Shown here: positions 59,852-64,000 of the stretch, piece by piece
How the letters are laid out: every line of letters begins with the position of its first letter
Position numbering within the stretch: position 1 is the stretch's first letter
Source of the DNA: Maricurvus nonylphenolicus
GTDB lineage: Bacteria > Pseudomonadota > Gammaproteobacteria > Pseudomonadales > Cellvibrionaceae
NCBI RefSeq assembly: GCF_042854845.1
Contig: NZ_AP031498.1
Coordinates: forward strand, 4,030,001-4,094,000
Direction: 5' to 3'
DNA length: 64,000 nt
Translations under genes and position numbers: made by a program
The notes under the pieces: generated by a model
Told to the model about the DNA's origin: nothing
The model's input: the letters and a program-made list of their open reading frames with translations, nothing else
The model's database searches: none

Positions 59852-62242
59852 TTAAAACTCTCCCCTGATAGTCAGCCCGTAAGTTCTTGGCGCCCCCAAG
59901 TAAGTATTTAAATCCCCTGCTTGCCCCGGCGAATTAAACACGGTGGTTGAGTATGTTTTATCCGCCAGGTTTTGCGCCCACAACTCGATAACCCAACCCA
60001 TGCTAGCGCTTCTTAAACCCAGGTTAAGATTAAATATATCCAAATGACCCAGCTTAATACCTTCAATCGAAGTACTGGCAAAGCGAGAACTTTTATAGAT
60101 GTACTGTAACTGCCCGGTTAAGGATAAATCATCACTTAAAGGTACATCCATGCTAATTGCTGTATTGGCAGCAACATGCGGTGCCCACCTCATCCTTTGA
60201 TCTGACAGGGCGTCAGAAATCGTATCATCCTCACCATACTTGGCGTAGGGCATCCAGATCACATCCAAATTGGCGCTCAGGGTTTCCGTCATTTGCACCA
60301 GGTTTTCAATTTCAACACCATAGTTTTTTGCCGAGTCGGCATTAAGAATGGTAAAGCGCAAACCGACAAACTGCGCGACCTGCAAGTCCTCGATATCGTT
60401 ATAGAACAACGCCACATTAGATCTTGCCCTTCCCTGCCAATAGGTGGCTTTAAGGCCAAGCTCATAGGCATCAACTTTTTCCGGGTCATATGCGGGATCC
60501 AATGGCGTACCACCAAAATCCGGGTTATTGGCAACCTGACCCGCTGCGTTGGCATCAACAGTCACCCCACCGGCTTTAAACCCGTGGTTATAACTGAAGT
60601 ACCACATGGCATGCTCGTTAGGCCGATATTGCAATGCCCAAGTACCACTAAACGCACGATCGACCATATCGTCCTTATAAGCGGGGCCTGGCTGAATACC
60701 AATAAATGTAAACGGGTTGGCAGGCGCCACACAGGGAGAAGCCAAACCCAGCGAAGCACAAATCGGATCGACAAAAGCACTCAACTGTAAATCAAAGAAA
60801 TCCCTGCCAAACTCTCCTTCTTTTTCCTCTTCGGAATAGCGTAACCCGACTACCATGTTCCATTGTTCAGTGAGGGTAAAATCGCTGTGAACAAAAATCG
60901 CCCGCGACTCTGCCGTAGCCTCCATAATTTCATGGCTCCACAATCCTGCGGGTGCAGAGACAGTTCCTGGCGGCAAACTTAAAGCAGCCCCTAAAGACGC
61001 ATCGTAATACGCCTGAGCATCCTGGCCCCAATACAGATTTCGATCCATGTCGATATCTTCATAGGACAGGAACAAACCAACAATGTAATCTGCTTGCCAA
61101 GGCTCAAACTCGCCATGAAATGTAAACTCCTGTGAGAAAAATTCGCTTTTAAAGGACTCATCCAGCTGCAATAGATCAACCGGATGGAAATCAGCATCCA
61201 CCTCAGTTTGTTTAACTTCGTATTCACGATAAGCAGTGATTGAATTTAATGAACCGCCCTTCAGCTCATAATCAATTTTCCAGACCAATCCCTTATCGGT
61301 AACATCCTGTCGATTACGAGAATTCATAGCCGTTTCAAAATCTTCGTTATCAGCAGAAGGTAGCCTATTACCGCCAGCCAAGGCCAGGCTGTCAGTTAAT
61401 GTTGTCACAGCACCGTCCAAATAGTCCGAAGTACCATAACAACACAAACCACTGGATTCTAAATAGTCCGCAATAAATCTGAACGACACATTATCCGTAG
61501 GAGTTACCAACAGCTGAGCTTTAACCGCCTTGGTATCCTTGCCATTGGTATCAAGACCCAGATTTACATCTTCGAAGTAGCCATCATCTTCATCGTAAAT
61601 TGCAGCAATTCTAATAGCAGACTTTTCATTCAGGGGCTGATTATAAGAACCTTTAATTGTGCGGTTACCATAGTTTCCCATTTGAAATTTATATCTACCG
61701 GACTCACCTTCCAAACTGGGCTCGGCCGAGGAAATTAATACCGCCCCTGCCGATGTATTCTTGCCAAACAAAGTCCCTTGAGGGCCTCGCAGGATTTGCA
61801 TCCCCTCCATATCAAGGAAACTTTCCAACGCTGCCCCGGCTCGGGTTCGGTAAACACCATCAATAAAAACCCCCACCCCGCCTTCAAAAGTACGACTGTT
61901 TCCCACGGTGCCCAACCCCCGCATAATAATATTGCCAGAGGAAGACGCGATATTGGTGGAATTAAATTGCACGCTGGGGGACACAACCGCAATATTGGAA
62001 ATATTATCCAATTGCGCCACCGCCATGGCTTCACTGTCGATAGCAGTTACGGAAAGAGGTACATCGGAAATAGATTCTTCCCGACGCTGAGCCGTAACAA
62101 CCACTTCCTCAAGCGCGAAATCCAGCTCATCCAGTGATTCTTCTGCCCCAGCAGATAAACTTACAGGTATAGTCAGCATCCCGGCTACTGACATCGTGAT
62201 GATGCAGTTACTAACTCCATGGTCGCCTTTGATAAATGCCAT
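59852..62242 (-). CDS. TonB-dependent receptor 3
   Basis: An outer-membrane receptor of 796 aa. A signal peptide (to about residue 32) is followed by the TonB-box region FALEEVVVTAQRREESISDVPLSV. The plug has LRGPQGTLFGKNTSAGAVLIS near 145-165. The barrel ends with aromatic Phe (TIRGEF). It belongs to the same broad class as the two receptors at 36567 and 39209 but is more distant. The ligand is unknown. A cysteine pair (SSGLCCYGTSD) lies in a predicted extracellular or barrel segment near residue 270. Confidence 0.92.
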   Translation of the reverse strand: MAFIKGDHGVSNCIITMSVAGMLTIPVSLSAGAEESLDELDFALEEVVVTAQRREESISDVPLSVTAIDSEAMAVAQLDNISNIAVVSPSVQFNSTNIASSSGNIIMRGLGTVGNSRTFEGGVGVFIDGVYRTRAGAALESFLDMEGMQILRGPQGTLFGKNTSAGAVLISSAEPSLEGESGRYKFQMGNYGNRTIKGSYNQPLNEKSAIRIAAIYDEDDGYFEDVNLGLDTNGKDTKAVKAQLLVTPTDNVSFRFIADYLESSGLCCYGTSDYLDGAVTTLTDSLALAGGNRLPSADNEDFETAMNSRNRQDVTDKGLVWKIDYELKGGSLNSITAYREYEVKQTEVDADFHPVDLLQLDESFKSEFFSQEFTFHGEFEPWQADYIVGLFLSYEDIDMDRNLYWGQDAQAYYDASLGAALSLPPGTVSAPAGLWSHEIMEATAESRAIFVHSDFTLTEQWNMVVGLRYSEEEKEGEFGRDFFDLQLSAFVDPICASLGLASPCVAPANPFTFIGIQPGPAYKDDMVDRAFSGTWALQYRPNEHAMWYFSYNHGFKAGGVTVDANAAGQVANNPDFGGTPLDPAYDPEKVDAYELGLKATYWQGRARSNVALFYNDIEDLQVAQFVGLRFTILNADSAKNYGVEIENLVQMTETLSANLDVIWMPYAKYGEDDTISDALSDQRMRWAPHVAANTAISMDVPLSDDLSLTGQLQYIYKSSRFASTSIEGIKLGHLDIFNLNLGLRSASMGWVIELWAQNLADKTYSTTVFNSPGQAGDLNTYLGAPRTYGLTIRGEF

Positions 62243-62355
62243 TGCCGAAGACCATTGAGAGAAACAATAATCTTCAGTATAGCGTTAGTGTGCGTTTCGC
62301 CTTGGACTTATTGGTCTGACAAAGTTTCTGTTTATAAAGAATGTATATAAACCCC

Positions 62356-62528
62356 GGCTTCCCCAAGGGCGGGTAGTACCTATTCCCGGCTGCAAGACTT
62401 GTATTGAGGCACTCGCACTGCGGAACTCGCTAAAAACGCTCAGACAGTCCTCGTAAACGCTCCCGCCTCAATACAAGTCTTAAACGCAGCCTGACTGGTC
62501 ATAGGCACTACCCGCCCTTGGGGAAGCC
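62356..62528. repeat. Long inverted-repeat element B1 (conserved-loop class B)
   Basis: A nested stem. Outer 22-bp arms (62356-62377 and 62507-62528) and inner 17-bp arms (62394-62410 and 62465-62481) are separated by partly mismatched DNA. The loop carries, on the minus strand, the 23-base core TGTCTGAGCGTTTTTAGCGAGTT in two parts (62424-62446), which recurs with one mismatch in B2. No coding potential and no transposase. Confidence 0.8.
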
Positions 62529-62572
62529 TACCTTAGGAAAAATTAAAATAGTTAAGAATTTGCACAAGGCGA

Positions 62573-62738
62573 GGATACAGTCGGGTGGCGCTGATCGGAG
62601 CAATCAGCCCATGTTTAAGCGGCAGGAAAAAGTCAGGGTTGTCGCGGAGGTTGTCTGAGCGCTTTTAGCGAGTTTACGGAGCGCTGACTTTTTCCTGCCG
62701 CTTATGGGCGCGGAGAGCAGCGTCACCCGACTGTATCC
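62573..62738. repeat. Long inverted-repeat element B2 (conserved-loop class B)
   Basis: Outer 15-bp arms (62573-62587 and 62724-62738) and a perfect 20-bp inner stem (62617-62636 and 62684-62703) flank a loop with the class B core on the plus strand (62652-62674), 22 of 23 bases identical to B1 but inverted. The arms share no sequence with B1. Together B1 and B2 fill the 525-bp gap between the TonB receptor and an SDR gene. Confidence 0.8.
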
Positions 62739-62767
62739 GGGTTAAGAACCACTCCCCTAGCAAAAAA

Positions 62768-63532
62768 TCAAACTAAAGCAGCGTGAATAGCACCATCCAC
62801 CGGTAAAGCCACGCCGTTAACAAAAGACCCAGCATCACTGGCCAACATAATCACCGGCCCAACAAGCTCTTCAAGTTTGCCCAAACGCTTGGCTGGCATA
62901 CGATCAATATATTCCTTACCCGCAGGTGAATTGAAATAATCATCATTAATTTCAGTTTTAAACCAACCCGGACAAATCGCATTCACACGAATACCATAAC
63001 GCATCAGATCCAACGCCATAGTGCGAGTCAGCTGTAACACAGCACCTTTAGAAGCACAGTAAGCTGTTTGTCCAGCTTGGACACCCAATCCAAGGACTGA
63101 AGAAATATTAATGATGCTACCGGTTTTACCCGCTTCACGCATACGTTCAGCACCTTCCTGAGCAACATTCCACACACCGTTAAAGTTGGTATTCATAATG
63201 AAGTCACGGGACTCATCATCAACTTTTAAAAAACCTTTAGGATCGGCAACGCCAGCATTGTTGATAACGGTATCAATCACGCCCAGCTCTTTTTGAGCCT
63301 GTTCAAATGCGGCATTAACGCTTTGGCGATCAGTCACATCCATAGACACCGCTATAGCGTTGGCGCCAGTTGCACGAATTTCTTCGACTAGTTTTTGCAA
63401 TTTATCCTGACGTCGTGCGGCAACAACCACACTGGCTCCCGCTGCAGCCAAACCTTTAGCGACACAGTAACCAATACCACTGGACGCGCCAGTAACCAGG
63501 GCAATACGCCCTTCAAGTGAAAAAGAATTCAT
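62768..63532 (-). CDS. SDR-family dehydrogenase, FabG-like
   Basis: A protein of 254 aa from the ATG at 63532, with AGAGGTG upstream; a GTG at 63538 is the alternative. The cofactor loop is TGASSGIG (14-21), NNAG is near 91, the catalytic Ser is in NISSVLGLG, and Tyr/Lys are in TAYCASKGA near 160. NGVALPVDGA is the C-terminal motif. Unlike the SDR at 54186 it keeps the full catalytic set. It probably oxidises 3-hydroxyacyl-CoA, because a thiolase gene lies immediately upstream, but the substrate is inferred. Confidence 0.92.
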   Translation of the reverse strand: MNSFSLEGRIALVTGASSGIGYCVAKGLAAAGASVVVAARRQDKLQKLVEEIRATGANAIAVSMDVTDRQSVNAAFEQAQKELGVIDTVINNAGVADPKGFLKVDDESRDFIMNTNFNGVWNVAQEGAERMREAGKTGSIINISSVLGLGVQAGQTAYCASKGAVLQLTRTMALDLMRYGIRVNAICPGWFKTEINDDYFNSPAGKEYIDRMPAKRLGKLEELVGPVIMLASDAGSFVNGVALPVDGAIHAALV

Positions 63533-63632
63533 GAGCACCTCTATTAATTTATATTCTCTCGACGGTCTGTACTTCTCTCAATGCCTAATCGTTGATGCTT
63601 TTTGTTGTTATAAGCTACTTCGATATAAAAAA

Positions 63633-63649
63633 GGGGCACCAGGTGCCCC
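63633..63649 (-). terminator. Terminator after thiolase
   Basis: A minus-strand 8-bp stem GGGGCACC/GGTGCCCC with a 1-base centre is followed by TTTTTTATAT. It lies 18 bp after the thiolase stop. Confidence 0.85.
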
Positions 63650-63667
63650 GCAAAGCAGTATGCGTAT

Positions 63668-64000
63668 TTATACGATTTCAAACAAACCGGCAGCGCCCAT
63701 ACCACCACCTACACACATGGACACAACGGCCCACTTGGCGTTACGACGCTTACCTTCCAGCAGAATGTGGCCAGTGGTACGCGCACCGGTCATGCCGTAT
63801 GGGTGACCAATGGAGATTGAACCGCCGTTTACATTGTATTTGGCAGGATCGATACCCAGATGATCACGACAGTACAGACACTGAACGGCAAACGCTTCGT
63901 TCAGTTCCCACAGGTCGATATCATCAACGGTCAGACCGTGCTTTTTCAGCAGCTTGGGAATGGTGTAGATTGGGCCAATACCCATCTCTTCTGGCTCGTT
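63668..64000 (-). CDS. Thiolase (acetyl-CoA C-acyltransferase), C-terminal part, runs off the right edge
   Basis: The last 110 residues of a thiolase; the frame is open to the window end (NEPEEMGIGPIYTIPKLLK). WELNEAFAVQCLYCRDHLG is the C-domain helix, NGGSISIGHPYGMTGAR holds the catalytic His, and SMCVGGGMGAAGLFEIV holds the acid-base Cys. This is the FadA-like type, different from the SCP-x-like enzyme at 52945. It is transcribed toward the SDR at 62768, with a terminator between them. Confidence 0.93.
   Translation of the reverse strand, partial: NEPEEMGIGPIYTIPKLLKKHGLTVDDIDLWELNEAFAVQCLYCRDHLGIDPAKYNVNGGSISIGHPYGMTGARTTGHILLEGKRRNAKWAVVSMCVGGGMGAAGLFEIV

Noticed and set aside
62356..62738. 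CRISPR array or insertion sequence
   Set aside because: There are no regular spacers, no cas genes and no transposase; the repeats are large palindromes with unrelated arms.

Overview
The window is a continuous stretch of a Gram-negative gammaproteobacterial chromosome. It holds a textbook division and cell-wall (dcw) cluster, lpxC, secA, an lpoA-rsmI-yraN-diaA-dolP block, three TonB-dependent receptors and many acyl-CoA enzymes. The mix of AQKREE/LQDVPISV-type TonB receptors with branched-chain acyl-CoA catabolism suggests a marine Spongiibacteraceae/Cellvibrionales-like organism. That placement is an inference from gene content; no 16S gene is present.

Layout: (1) 1-3947: a partial EamA transporter and an SDR on the minus strand, an arsR-arsH pair with a shared dyad operator, two adjacent long inverted-repeat elements, and two small orphan envelope proteins. 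(2) 4168-28471, all minus strand: mraZ-rsmH-ftsL-ftsI-murE-murF-mraY-murD-ftsW-murG-murC-ddl-ftsQ-ftsA-ftsZ-lpxC-M23 peptidase-secA-argJ-mutT. It is led by a good sigma70 promoter and four GTGGT repeats at 10-bp spacing that look like the MraZ operator. (3) 29004-34759, plus strand: the most unusual region. A secreted, extremely acidic repeat protein is followed, after a strong terminator, by a histidine kinase, a second secreted acidic protein, a TPR/beta-barrel outer-membrane protein of the DUF560/SLAM type and an OmpR-family regulator. (4) 34785-35367: RNase P RNA (minus strand) with two 99-bp downstream duplications of its 3' end, missing from protein-only views. (5) 35410-55097, minus strand: two TonB receptors, two AraC regulators and a Crp/Fnr regulator around an alpha-methylacyl-CoA racemase, esterase, crotonase, iron alcohol dehydrogenase, aldehyde dehydrogenase, nitroreductase, acyl-CoA dehydrogenase, a split MaoC hydratase, an SCP-x-like thiolase and an MFE-2-like SDR. 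Together these look like beta-oxidation of a methyl-branched (isoprenoid or sterol side-chain-like) substrate. (6) 55195-59791: rsmI divergent from lpoA-yraN-diaA-dolP. (7) 59852-64000: a third TonB receptor, two more long inverted-repeat elements, an SDR and a partial thiolase.

Main leads: the acidic-protein/SLAM-like/two-component module; two families of long hairpins with unrelated stems but conserved loops (2434-2686 and 62356-62738); rnpB distal repeats; an MFE-2-like SDR whose catalytic lysine is threonine; and cysteine-pair tails on both ArsR and ArsH.
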